Of a stretch of 64,000 nucleotides of DNA, positions 17,479 through 25,281 are shown piece after piece; within the stretch, counting starts at the first letter, position 1; each line of letters begins with the position of its first letter. Source of the stretch: Chloroflexi bacterium HGW-Chloroflexi-4. Lineage in GTDB: Bacteria; Chloroflexota; Anaerolineae; Anaerolineales; Anaerolineaceae. The notes under the pieces are model-generated. The model saw nothing but the letters and a program-made list of their open reading frames with translations. It had not been told where the DNA came from and did not search any database. The stretch covers positions 139,445 to 203,444 of the forward strand of contig PHBW01000013.1 of assembly GCA_002840715.1 (NCBI GenBank). The letters run 5' to 3'. A program made the position numbers and the translations under genes.

Positions 17479-17820
17479 TCAAACCTTATGGGGATGGTAA
17501 GGCAAGTAGGACTGCCGCACGGGCGCAAACACTTCAACCGCCACCGAATCTTCAAGAATCTCAGCGCGGTGCTCTTGATTGCCATTAAAGCTCCAACTAT
17601 CGCCGGGGTGCATTTCTTGCGCCTCGCCGTTGGCATGCAGAACGATGCAGCCCGACACCAGGTAGCCGGTCTGTTCTTCGGGATGCGAATGCAAAGGCAG
17701 TTGGCTATCTTTGGCCATCATAAATTCTGATAAAAGTGTTTTCTCGCCGTAAACCAGCGTCTTGACTTTAATGCCGGGTAATATTTCCTGGTAGTCTTGA
17801 TCGTCGTTGTGAAAAAACAT
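17479..17820 (-). CDS. cupin-domain protein, copy B
   Basis: A 113-residue paralog of cupin A with the motif LPLHSHPEEQTGYLVSGCI and PGDSWSFNGNQEH. The metal ligands of motif 1 are kept. It starts 15 bases after the oxidoreductase stop and is followed by the chimeric GNAT fragment. The two cupins differ at many positions, so the duplication is not recent. Confidence 0.88.
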   Translation of the reverse strand: MFFHNDDQDYQEILPGIKVKTLVYGEKTLLSEFMMAKDSQLPLHSHPEEQTGYLVSGCIVLHANGEAQEMHPGDSWSFNGNQEHRAEILEDSVAVEVFAPVRQSYLPYHPHKV

Positions 17821-17835
17821 ATTGCACTCCTTGGA

Positions 17836-18471
17836 TTAATATCCCACCGTGAAGCGTTGACGTGAATGCGCGGGCTTTTCAAGTTCGTCGATCATGGCCA
17901 CAGCATAATCCGCCACCGAGATGTGACTTTTTCCATCCTCAGCCACCAGCAGATCGTCACGCCCCAAGCGGAACTTGCCAGTGCGTTCGCCGGGTTCGAT
18001 CACGGCAGACGGGCTCAAAAAGGTCCAGTCGAGATCGGTTTCTTTGCGAAGCGTATAAAGGACCTCGCGCAAGCCGAGCACGCCGGACTTCCATTCCTCA
18101 GGGATGCCGCCGCCATCCACCACTTGCACGCCGTTGACCTCAAGGCTGCCTGCCCCTCCCACCACCAGCAGTCGTTTGACGCCGGCTTGCTTCACCGCAC
18201 TGATGATGGTGCGATAGGAGTCAAGGAACCCTGCGTACTGATCCGCTTCGCCCCTAGGTGCAAAGGAACTGACGACAGCCTCCTGCCCGGCGAAAAGCGC
18301 GGCAGCCTGGGCTTCGTCGGTGACATCCGCAGCTTTGGCCGTCAAGTTAACGTGCTGTGGAAGTTTTTCAATATTGCGAACAACTGCGGTCACTCGATGT
18401 CCGCGGTTGAGTGCTTCTGTTAAAATGGCCGATCCAATAAAACCGGTCGCGCCGATCAATGCGATATTCAT
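17836..18471 (-). CDS. NAD(P)-binding oxidoreductase (NmrA/atypical SDR type)
   Basis: A 211-residue Rossmann protein starting MNIALIGATGFIGSAIL (GxxGxxG motif). LLVVGGAGSLEV and the C-terminal DGKSHISVADYAVAMIDELE are typical of the NAD(P)H-binding (NmrA-like) family. Start 18471 is chosen because GGAGTTTCAA lies directly upstream; the longer reading MDKEFQMN has no SD. The last 40 codons were copied into the duplication unit downstream. Confidence 0.88.
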   Translation of the reverse strand: MNIALIGATGFIGSAILTEALNRGHRVTAVVRNIEKLPQHVNLTAKAADVTDEAQAAALFAGQEAVVSSFAPRGEADQYAGFLDSYRTIISAVKQAGVKRLLVVGGAGSLEVNGVQVVDGGGIPEEWKSGVLGLREVLYTLRKETDLDWTFLSPSAVIEPGERTGKFRLGRDDLLVAEDGKSHISVADYAVAMIDELEKPAHSRQRFTVGY

Positions 18472-18499
18472 TTGAAACTCCTTATCCATATTTCATCTG

Positions 18500-18527
18500 A
18501 TTATAATGAAAAGCAAAAAAACTGCAA
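18500..18527 (-). promoter_or_regulatory. promoter of the oxidoreductase-cupin-GNAT cluster
   Basis: On the minus strand TTGCAG (18522-18527), a 16-base spacer and TATAAT (18500-18505), about 30 bases before ATG 18471. Confidence 0.6.
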
Positions 18528-18543
18528 TCAAACCAAAATCATT

Positions 18544-18576
18544 CTCACGCAAAGGCGCAGAGAACGCAAAGAAAAC
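18544..18576. repeat. dispersed intergenic repeat, GCAAAGGCGCAGAG type
   Basis: CTCACGCAAAGGCGCAGAGA followed by ACGCAAAGAAA is a word commonly scattered in intergenic DNA of Chloroflexota and other environmental bacteria (from memory). A weaker relative is GGACGCAGAGAAAA at 2739-2753. Confidence 0.5.
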
Positions 18577-18597
18577 CAAATCTATTTTTATGGAAGC

Positions 18598-19020
18598 TTA
18601 GATATCGGCTTTGTAATCGGCTACCGCCTGCCCGCAAGACGGACAAACCTGGTCATACCAGAAATACGAGGTGCTGCAGTTAGTGCAGCGCCAGCGCTGA
18701 TCCTGCTCGACCAGCCAGGTCTCGACCCCCACCGCCTGAATACGCTTCATATTATTCATCACCGCCAGCCCATTGGGGTACTCGGGGTCATTGATGAAAT
18801 GGATCATTTTTTCGCAGGTGCTGATCTCTGGGCACTCGATGCAGAATTCGTAGCCTTTATCTCGCGCGCAGTTCTTAATGGCACAATCGGCACAGTGTCC
18901 CGCCGGTCCATCACTCTTGCAGCCGTAACAGGTCTTCTCAGCCGTGCTGGCTTTGGTTTCAAGCACCATCGAACATGCGCCACAATAGAGTCCGCAATAA
19001 CCGTCGAGTTTGAAGTCCAT
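18598..19020 (-). CDS. DUF3795-type Cys-rich protein
   Basis: A 140-residue protein with the DUF3795 hallmark YCGLYCGAC at the N terminus and further Cys clusters (CYGCKSDG, HCADCAIKNCA, FCIECPE). The C-terminal half adds a zinc-ribbon-like CTNC to CPSC pair. These Cys groups probably bind zinc or an iron-sulfur cluster. The biochemical role of the family is unknown. GGGAG lies before ATG 19020. Confidence 0.82.
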   Translation of the reverse strand: MDFKLDGYCGLYCGACSMVLETKASTAEKTCYGCKSDGPAGHCADCAIKNCARDKGYEFCIECPEISTCEKMIHFINDPEYPNGLAVMNNMKRIQAVGVETWLVEQDQRWRCTNCSTSYFWYDQVCPSCGQAVADYKADI

Positions 19021-19179
19021 AAATTATTAATCTCCCTCACTAGGTACTATTCAATCAAAATTTTTTTAGTTTACATCACACTATTTTCGCATATTTTGTG
19101 TTTTTGGTGGTTTAATAATAGACCAAACCACCAAATCCATCACCATTATCATGGTCAGTAAAAGATTGTAAAATTTTAG

Positions 19180-19371
19180 CTAGGCAGGTTTTTTTCTGTT
19201 TGCTAACACCAGCAAAACGATGCCTACCAACGCAGCAACACTGCCATAATATGCCCAGCGGATCTGACCGGTCATGAAGCTACCGGGCAGGATGTTGATG
19301 CCCTGCAAGATCCACACACCTCCCCCAAGGATAAGTAAAACACCTAATATGTTCAGGATGATTTTTTTCAT
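19180..19371 (-). CDS. small two-helix membrane protein
   Basis: A 63-residue protein with two predicted membrane helices (about 5-24 and 42-60) joined by NILPGSFMTGQIRWA, and a basic tail. Similar short proteins are frequent in bacteria without a known role. It lies alone between DUF3795 and the SDR gene. Confidence 0.7.
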   Translation of the reverse strand: MKKIILNILGVLLILGGGVWILQGINILPGSFMTGQIRWAYYGSVAALVGIVLLVLANRKKPA

Positions 19372-19434
19372 TTTTTAGTCCTTTCAACTAAATAACTATA
19401 CTGCGATTCGATATGTTTTTTCAAAGTATGCTCT

Positions 19435-19465
19435 ATTTCGTGTATTTTGTAATTTTCGTGGTTAC
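19435..19465. repeat. dispersed intergenic repeat, TTCGTGGTTA type
   Basis: ATTTCGTGTATTTTGTAATT followed by TTCGTGGTTAC. Looser relatives occur at 19082-19118 and 20950-20990, and on the opposite strand near 3234-3312. They resemble a degenerate family of intergenic words. Confidence 0.4.
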
Positions 19466-19479
19466 ATGGTGATTTTCAA

Positions 19480-20241
19480 TTACCTCATCATCAACCCGCC
19501 GTCCACAATCATGTTCTGCCCGGTGATGTACTTGCCGCTCTCCACCAGGTAGATAATCATGGAGGCCACGTCCGCAGCTTCGCCCATGCGCTTGAGCGGA
19601 ACATCACGCTCAAAATCTTTGCGTATTTCGGGGTCGTCGGTATGGTAGCGCAGCCTTACTTCTTCAGTGTCGATGCGACCCGGCGTAATCGTGTTCACGC
19701 GGATCCTCGGCGCAAGCTCCAGCGCCAGGCATTTGGTCAGTGTCAGCACGCCCGCCCGCGCAGGGCAGTAATTTGCGCCGTTTTTGCGTCCAGTGATGGC
19801 GGTGGTCGCGCCAAAATTGATGATGCTGCCGTCCGTGCCGGTGTAGCACCGGGCGAACTCTTGCGAACACATGAAAGTGCCCTTCAAAACCGTGTTGGTG
19901 ACCGTCTCCCATTCCTCTTCGGTCATTTCAAGAAAGGCATTGTCGCGGTTGATGCCGGCGTTATTCACCAGCACGTCCAACCTGCCCATCCGAACGTAAA
20001 TTTGCTCAAACATGCCCATTACTTCTGACCGAATACGGATATCTGCCTGAACACCAATTGCTTGAGGTGCACCAAAATCATGCACCAGTTCATTGGCAAA
20101 CTGCGCGGCTTCATCCGCCTTACTTCGGTGGTTGAGGACTACGGAATATCCCACTTTGGCAAAGGCTTGCGCGGTTGCCCGGCCGATGTCGCTCAAAGCG
20201 CCGGTGATGAGTACAACTTTTTCTGTCAAAACGGTCATCAT
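19480..20241 (-). CDS. short-chain dehydrogenase/reductase-like protein with altered catalytic residues
   Basis: A 253-residue SDR, FabG-like in layout: TGALSDIGRATAQAF (TGxxxxIG cofactor motif), NNAGINRD and the C-terminal GQNMIVDGG. The catalytic Tyr is present in NYCPARAG, but the YxxxK Lys is Arg and the Ser expected in the INxSS segment is missing (IINFGATTA). A conventional reductase usually needs these residues, so activity may be changed or lost. AAGG lies six bases before ATG 20241. Confidence 0.85.
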   Translation of the reverse strand: MMTVLTEKVVLITGALSDIGRATAQAFAKVGYSVVLNHRSKADEAAQFANELVHDFGAPQAIGVQADIRIRSEVMGMFEQIYVRMGRLDVLVNNAGINRDNAFLEMTEEEWETVTNTVLKGTFMCSQEFARCYTGTDGSIINFGATTAITGRKNGANYCPARAGVLTLTKCLALELAPRIRVNTITPGRIDTEEVRLRYHTDDPEIRKDFERDVPLKRMGEAADVASMIIYLVESGKYITGQNMIVDGGLMMR

Positions 20242-20428
20242 TATTTACCTTTATGGGTTAAGTTTACGCGTCTCAAAAATTGTACTAATATACGATTCAA
20301 AACCATAAGTAATGGCTTTTCACCGGCTTTTTGATCAAATATTTATCGCGTAAATCGGATGTACTAGGCTAATCAATTATTACATTTACAAAGTACGTGG
20401 CACAATCCATGGCAGCACAACCACTAAA
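20242..20428. other. short intergenic gap
   Basis: This 187-base stretch is AT-rich. No terminator or promoter could be supported. Confidence 0.3.
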
Positions 20429-20845
20429 TCATGGTTCCTTGGGGAACGAGAAATGCATCTGAACGATTATCCAGTGATCATTTCGCTTTTCCAACGTCCC
20501 CGTCCAACGTACGTTATCCCAACCGCCAGGCACGCCATCCCACTTGTAGTGATCGTCAAGCATGCAAGACCACCAGGCGCAGCTCTCTGAGGTTGAAACA
20601 TTGAGCAGCAAATCTCTTACTGCGTAATCCGTGGCTTTAAAGGAGTCATTTCTGAACACCCGCTCAGCCATCTGCCGGAATGCCTCAAATCCGCGGATGG
20701 TACTGCGCGAATCAGGGTGAAAAATAAAAAAATCCTCATCGTTCGCCATGATGGAGTATAGTCTGTCAAAATCTTTGTTCAACGCCCATCCAATGGCATC
20801 ATGAATAACCTGGATAATTTCGAGTCTCTCTTTATCGTTAATCAT
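20429..20845 (-). CDS. nuclear transport factor 2-like (SnoaL/DUF4440) protein
   Basis: A 138-residue NTF2-fold protein with an N-terminal helix pair (IIQVIHDAIGWALNKDFDRL), DFFIFHPDS and a C-terminal HWIIVQMHFSFP. The start at ATG 20845 follows GGAGG by five bases; an upstream reading would add ten residues without an SD. The function is unknown; the family contains enzymes and binding proteins. It is not closely similar to the tandem SnoaL protein at 14270. Confidence 0.82.
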   Translation of the reverse strand: MINDKERLEIIQVIHDAIGWALNKDFDRLYSIMANDEDFFIFHPDSRSTIRGFEAFRQMAERVFRNDSFKATDYAVRDLLLNVSTSESCAWWSCMLDDHYKWDGVPGGWDNVRWTGTLEKRNDHWIIVQMHFSFPKEP

Positions 20846-20910
20846 ATTGGCCTCCTTTTGATTATTATTGCACAAAACTCAAAAACTAATCAAATAAGGA
20901 CAAACAATCA

Positions 20911-20938
20911 AAAAACCAAGACATCTGCCTTGGTTTTT
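20911..20938 (-). terminator. terminator downstream of the 21001-21420 membrane protein
   Basis: AAAAACCAAG (20911-20920) pairs with CTTGGTTTTT (20929-20938). T-runs occur on both sides, so it may work in both directions. Confidence 0.65.
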
Positions 20939-21000
20939 GTTAGGATCCTTGCGTTTTTTTCCGTGTTTTTCTTGAAATTCGTGGCGATTAGGGCTTTTAG

Positions 21001-21420
21001 CTACTCCGCCGGAGGTGACCAGGTGCTGCGTTCTCTCAACCTGATCAATAACTCGATCGCGATCAACCCCACGGCGATAAAAGCAGCCAGAGCAAAATTG
21101 AGCGTTCGGCCAAATTGAAGCCACAGCATCACATCCGCGTAAGCGCCGACCAGAATAGCTTCTCGCACCAGCACGCCGCCTGTCGCTGCAGGTCTGGAGG
21201 GAAAACGGCGGTGCAGATAATGCATCACCGGTAAAGCAAATCCGCAGGTAGCCAGCGTGACCAAAAAAAACATCAGCCAGCGCGGTCCGAGGGTGGGCAC
21301 GGTGAGAATGAAGAGCAGCACCAAACCAACCATGCCGATCCCGCCCAGCACCAGGCCGGTGATCCACACCCCGTGCCAGGGCGGTAATTGTCTGCGTAAT
21401 TGATCTGCTTGATCTTCCAT
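21001..21420 (-). CDS. four-helix integral membrane protein, unknown function
   Basis: A 139-residue protein with a polar N terminus (MEDQADQLRRQLPPW) and four hydrophobic stretches (about 18-40, 46-66, 85-103 and 107-126), the last ended by RLRER. No known family was recognised; its size and layout recall conserved uncharacterised Chloroflexota proteins. It is divergent from metH. Confidence 0.7.
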   Translation of the reverse strand: MEDQADQLRRQLPPWHGVWITGLVLGGIGMVGLVLLFILTVPTLGPRWLMFFLVTLATCGFALPVMHYLHRRFPSRPAATGGVLVREAILVGAYADVMLWLQFGRTLNFALAAFIAVGLIAIELLIRLRERSTWSPPAE

Positions 21421-21447
21421 GGGGGACCTCGTGGGGTGAAAAAAATG

Positions 21448-21524
21448 TTAGTAGTAATTAGTAATGAGGAATGAGGAAAAAACCTATTTGATTCCTAATC
21501 CCTTTTTACTAATTACTAATTACT
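21448..21524. repeat. imperfect inverted repeat of TTAGTAATTA words
   Basis: AGTAATTAGTAATGAGGAAT at about 21453-21472 is mirrored by ATTCCTAATCC with TTACTAATTACT at about 21491-21518. A long imperfect hairpin is possible in this spacer upstream of the metH promoter. It may be a decayed dispersed repeat. Confidence 0.4.
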
Positions 21525-21556
21525 TAATATAATCCATTCTCCCCAATTACGCCAAA

Positions 21557-21585
21557 TTGAATTCAGACCAAATTTGTGGTAGAAT
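21557..21585 (+). promoter_or_regulatory. promoter of the metH operon
   Basis: TTGAAT (21557-21562), a 17-base spacer and TAGAAT (21580-21585), about 30 bases before the riboswitch. Confidence 0.55.
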
Positions 21586-21623
21586 TTTTTCCAACACTAT
21601 ACGGGCTGTATAAACACAGCCTA

Positions 21624-21730
21624 CTCATTCAGAGAGGTGGAGGGACCGGCCCTTTGAAACCTCGACAACCACTCGCCAGAGCAGGTGCCAATTCCGGCAG
21701 CCTCTCTCATTAATTGAGAGGTATTTTTTT
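21624..21730 (+). ncRNA. SAM-I (S-box) riboswitch with fused terminator
   Basis: The core shows the S-box signatures AGAGAGGTGGAGGGACCGGC, then CCCTTTGAAACCTCGACAACC in two parts (CCCTTTGAAACC, TCGACAACC), and AGGTGCCAATTCCGGCAG. P2 is GAGGT (21634-21638) with ACCTC (21659-21663). Right after the core, CCTCTC (21701-21706) pairs with GAGAGG (21716-21721) and seven T follow (21724-21730), a terminator. The same CCTCTC can instead pair with GAGAGG at 21632-21637. SAM binding should free CCTCTC for the terminator and switch off metH. P1 is weak (CTCA/TGAG at best), so the layout is more compact than the standard one. Confidence 0.88.
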
Positions 21731-21753
21731 AATTCACCACCAGGGAGACCGCC

Positions 21754-24700
21754 ATGAAACGCAATTACACCAATCGTTCCTACCTCGACGCCATCCAGAA
21801 AAAGATTATGGTCTTTGACGGAGCGATGGGCACCAATCTGCAGACCCAAAACCTGACCGCCGAGCACTTTGGCGGCGAAAAAACCATGGGCTGCAATGAC
21901 TACCTGGTGATTTCATACCCGCAAGCAGTAGAAAACGTGCACCGCTCCTTCCTTGCTGCCGGTGTGGATGTGGTCGAGACCTGCACCTTCCGCTCGAACC
22001 GCCTCACCCTGGGCGAATACGGATTGGGCGAACGTGTGTCAGAGATCAACATAGCCGCCGCCCGTCTGGCACGCAAATGCGCGGATGATTTTTCCACCCC
22101 TGAACAGCCGCGTTTTGTGGCAGGCTCCATCGGCCCCTCCGGCAAGCTGCCCTCCATGAACGACCCCGAACTCTCCGACATCAGCGTGGATGAACTGCGT
22201 TCAATATTCTGCGAACAAGCCACCGCCCTCATCGAAGGCGGCGTGGACCTGATCATCATCGAAACCTCCCAGGATATTCTTGAGGTCAAGACCACCATAT
22301 TGGCGATTTACGAAGCATTCGAAAAGACAGGCAAATCCCTGCCCATTCAGGCTCAGGTAACCCTCGACACCACCGGGCGCATGCTTCTCGGCACAGATAT
22401 CTCGGCGGTGCTGGCCATTCTCGAAAACATGAACATTGACGTCATCGGGCTCAACTGCTCCACCGGCCCTGATTTCATGCGCGAACCCATCACCTATTTG
22501 GGTGAAAACTCCCACCTGCCCGTTTCCTGCATTCCCAACGCCGGCCTTCCTTTAAATGTAGACGGTCAGGCTGTTTACCCACTTGAACCGGAACCCTTCG
22601 CCGAAACGCTCTATGAATTTGCGGCCAAACACGGCATCAACGTGGTTGGCGGATGCTGCGGCACCACACCCGAACACCTCAAGAAACTGGTGGATCGCGT
22701 CAGCTCACTTAAACCTGCCTCCCGTTCGGTGGACTCCACCCCCATGCTGTCTTCTTCGATTCAGGCACAACCCATGGTGCAGGAACCCCGGCCCTTCTTT
22801 ATCGCCGAACGCCTCAACACACAGGGCAGCCGCAACTTCAAAAAAATGGTACTCGATAACGATTACGACTCCATGCTCAGCCTGGCGCGCTCACAAATGA
22901 AAAGCGGCGGTCACGCTCTTGACCTGTGCGTCGCCCTGACTGAACGCGCAGATGAAGTCGACACCATGTATAAACTGATCAAGAGCCTGGCGCCCATCAT
23001 CCGTCTGCCGTTGGTGATTGACACCACCGAACTGGATGTGCTGGAGATGGCTCTCAAAAACACGCCGGGACGCTGTCTGATCAACTCAACCCACCTTGAG
23101 GGTGGCCGCGAAAAAGCGGACAAGATTTTTGCCCTCGCCAAGAAATATAATGCCGCCGTGATTGTGTTAACCATCGATGAACAGGGCATGGCCAAAACCG
23201 CCGAGCGCAAGCTTGAAATTGCCAAACGTATTTACGATATTGCCATCAACGAACACGGCCTGCGCGCTGAAGATCTGGCGTTCGACGATCTGACTTTCAC
23301 CCTGGCCACCGGCTCGGATGAATTCATCAATTCAGCCATCGAAACTATCAAGGGCATCACCCTGATCAAAGAAGCCCTGCCTGGTGTGCTCACCTCGCTG
23401 GGAGTCAGCAACGTATCCTTCGGATTGCAGCCCAACGCGCGGGCCATCATCAACAGCGTCATGCTTTACCACTGCGTTCAGGCTGGTTTGGATATGGCCA
23501 TCGTCAACCCTGCCACCATCACCCCCTATTCAGAAATTTCAAGAGAAGAACGCCAGTTGACCGAAGACTTGATCTTCAACCGCAAGCCGGATGCGCTTTC
23601 AGCCTTGATCGAACACTTTACTGCCGCCGGACCGGCTGCTGTAAAAGTCGACGCCCAGCAGGAAGAATTGAGCAAAATGAACACCGGCGAACGCCTGGCC
23701 TGGAAGATCGTCCACCGCGTCAAAGATGACGTCGAAGCCGATGTGGATGAACTTGTCGCCCAGACCACCGGCACGCAAACCCGGGGTGAGCGTGCTGTAG
23801 AAATCTTAAACAACATCCTGCTGCCTGCCATGAAAGAAGTTGGCGACAAATTTGGCGCAGGTGAGCTGATTTTGCCCTTCGTACTCCAATCCGCCGAAGT
23901 GATGAAGAAAACCGTCTCACATCTCGAAAATTACCTTGAACGGCTGGAAGGCACCACCAAAGGCACTCTCGTGCTGGCCACCGTTTATGGGGATGTTCAC
24001 GATATCGGCAAGAACCTGGTCAAGACCATCCTTTCCAACAATGGCTACACCGTAATCGACCTCGGCAAACAGGTGCCAGCCGAAACCATTATTTCAAAGG
24101 CGGTCGAACACAACGCGGATGCCATTGGCCTCAGCGCATTGCTTGTCAGCACGTCCAAACAGATGCCGCTGATCATCAACGAACTTCAGCGCCGCGGACT
24201 CAAATTCCCGGTGCTCATTGGCGGCGCAGCCATCAATGAACGCTTCGGCAGACGCATTCTCGTCACCGACGATCAAAAAGTCTACGAACCGGGTGTTTTC
24301 TACTGCAAAGATGCCTTTGAAGGCCTCTCCACCATGGATGCACTTTCAGCCCCTGAGTCAAAACTTGAGATCATCGAGAAGATCAAGCGCGAATCCAACA
24401 TGGAATATGAACGCGCAGCCACCGAAGTCAAAAAAGAAGTCACGGCTGTCCGCTCCAACATCAAACCGGCAGCGCTCATCCCCACAGCTCCCTGGTGGGG
24501 TGCAAAAGTAGTGCGCAGCATGCCGCTTGAGATTGTCTTTAAACATCTGCCAAAAAATGAACTGTTCCGCCTCTCATGGGGGGCGCGAAATACTCACGGT
24601 GAAGAATGGGTGGCGCTCGAAAAAGAATTCGAAGCACGCCTCGATAATATGACCCGCGAAGCGCTATCTGAGAAATGGCTTGTGCCCCAGGCCGTCTACG

Positions 24701-25281
24701 GCTACTGGCCCGCTCAGGCGGACGGCAACGACTTGATTGTTTATGATCCTGCCTCCGTTCAAGCAGGATCACCAAAACAGCTTGAACGTTTTCACTTTCC
24801 GCGTCAATTAGGCGCTGAATCATTGTGCCTGGCAGATTACTTCGCCCCGGTTGATTCAGGCAAAATGGATGTGGTCGCCTTCCAGGTGGTCACGGTTGGA
24901 CAAGCTGCCACAGACCGTTTTGAAAAGCTTCAGTCCGCCGCGGATTACACAGAAGCCTATTTCGTCCACGGGCTGGCCGTCCAGACCGCTGAAGCCACCG
25001 CGGATTATCTGCACGCCCACATCATCAATGAACTTGGTCTGCCTAAAGACCAGGGTAAACGCTATTCCTGGGGCTACCCGGCCATCCCCGAAACTTCAGA
25101 TCACCGCCGCGTTTTTGACCTGCTGCCAGCCGAAAAAGAACTGGCCATGAAGTTGACCAGCGGGTTCCAGATGGTGCCTGAAGAATCCACCTGCGCCATT
25201 ATTGTGCATCATCCCGAGGCGACCTATTACAACATCGGTGAATCCCGCGTGGATCAATTGATGAGGGCTAAAGACTCATGA
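21754..25281 (+). CDS. metH: cobalamin-dependent methionine synthase
   Basis: A 1175-residue MetH in the usual five-part order. The homocysteine domain (about 1-325) has zinc ligands C235 (GLNCST) and C301-C302 (GGCCGTT). The pterin-binding domain (about 345-610) starts FFIAERLNTQGSRNF. The B12 cap (about 640-725) precedes the B12 domain (about 730-870), whose cobalt ligand lies in DVHDIGKN (D747, H749). The C-terminal reactivation domain (about 930-1170) includes RYSWGYPA. It makes methionine from homocysteine and methyl-tetrahydrofolate. It is controlled by the upstream SAM riboswitch and overlaps the next gene by four bases. Confidence 0.97.
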   Translation: MKRNYTNRSYLDAIQKKIMVFDGAMGTNLQTQNLTAEHFGGEKTMGCNDYLVISYPQAVENVHRSFLAAGVDVVETCTFRSNRLTLGEYGLGERVSEINIAAARLARKCADDFSTPEQPRFVAGSIGPSGKLPSMNDPELSDISVDELRSIFCEQATALIEGGVDLIIIETSQDILEVKTTILAIYEAFEKTGKSLPIQAQVTLDTTGRMLLGTDISAVLAILENMNIDVIGLNCSTGPDFMREPITYLGENSHLPVSCIPNAGLPLNVDGQAVYPLEPEPFAETLYEFAAKHGINVVGGCCGTTPEHLKKLVDRVSSLKPASRSVDSTPMLSSSIQAQPMVQEPRPFFIAERLNTQGSRNFKKMVLDNDYDSMLSLARSQMKSGGHALDLCVALTERADEVDTMYKLIKSLAPIIRLPLVIDTTELDVLEMALKNTPGRCLINSTHLEGGREKADKIFALAKKYNAAVIVLTIDEQGMAKTAERKLEIAKRIYDIAINEHGLRAEDLAFDDLTFTLATGSDEFINSAIETIKGITLIKEALPGVLTSLGVSNVSFGLQPNARAIINSVMLYHCVQAGLDMAIVNPATITPYSEISREERQLTEDLIFNRKPDALSALIEHFTAAGPAAVKVDAQQEELSKMNTGERLAWKIVHRVKDDVEADVDELVAQTTGTQTRGERAVEILNNILLPAMKEVGDKFGAGELILPFVLQSAEVMKKTVSHLENYLERLEGTTKGTLVLATVYGDVHDIGKNLVKTILSNNGYTVIDLGKQVPAETIISKAVEHNADAIGLSALLVSTSKQMPLIINELQRRGLKFPVLIGGAAINERFGRRILVTDDQKVYEPGVFYCKDAFEGLSTMDALSAPESKLEIIEKIKRESNMEYERAATEVKKEVTAVRSNIKPAALIPTAPWWGAKVVRSMPLEIVFKHLPKNELFRLSWGARNTHGEEWVALEKEFEARLDNMTREALSEKWLVPQAVYGYWPAQADGNDLIVYDPASVQAGSPKQLERFHFPRQLGAESLCLADYFAPVDSGKMDVVAFQVVTVGQAATDRFEKLQSAADYTEAYFVHGLAVQTAEATADYLHAHIINELGLPKDQGKRYSWGYPAIPETSDHRRVFDLLPAEKELAMKLTSGFQMVPEESTCAIIVHHPEATYYNIGESRVDQLMRAKDS

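Noticed and set aside
18472..19161. Long plus-strand frame over the DUF3795 gene
   Set aside because: It is antisense to a Cys-rich gene with clear family motifs and a proper SD.
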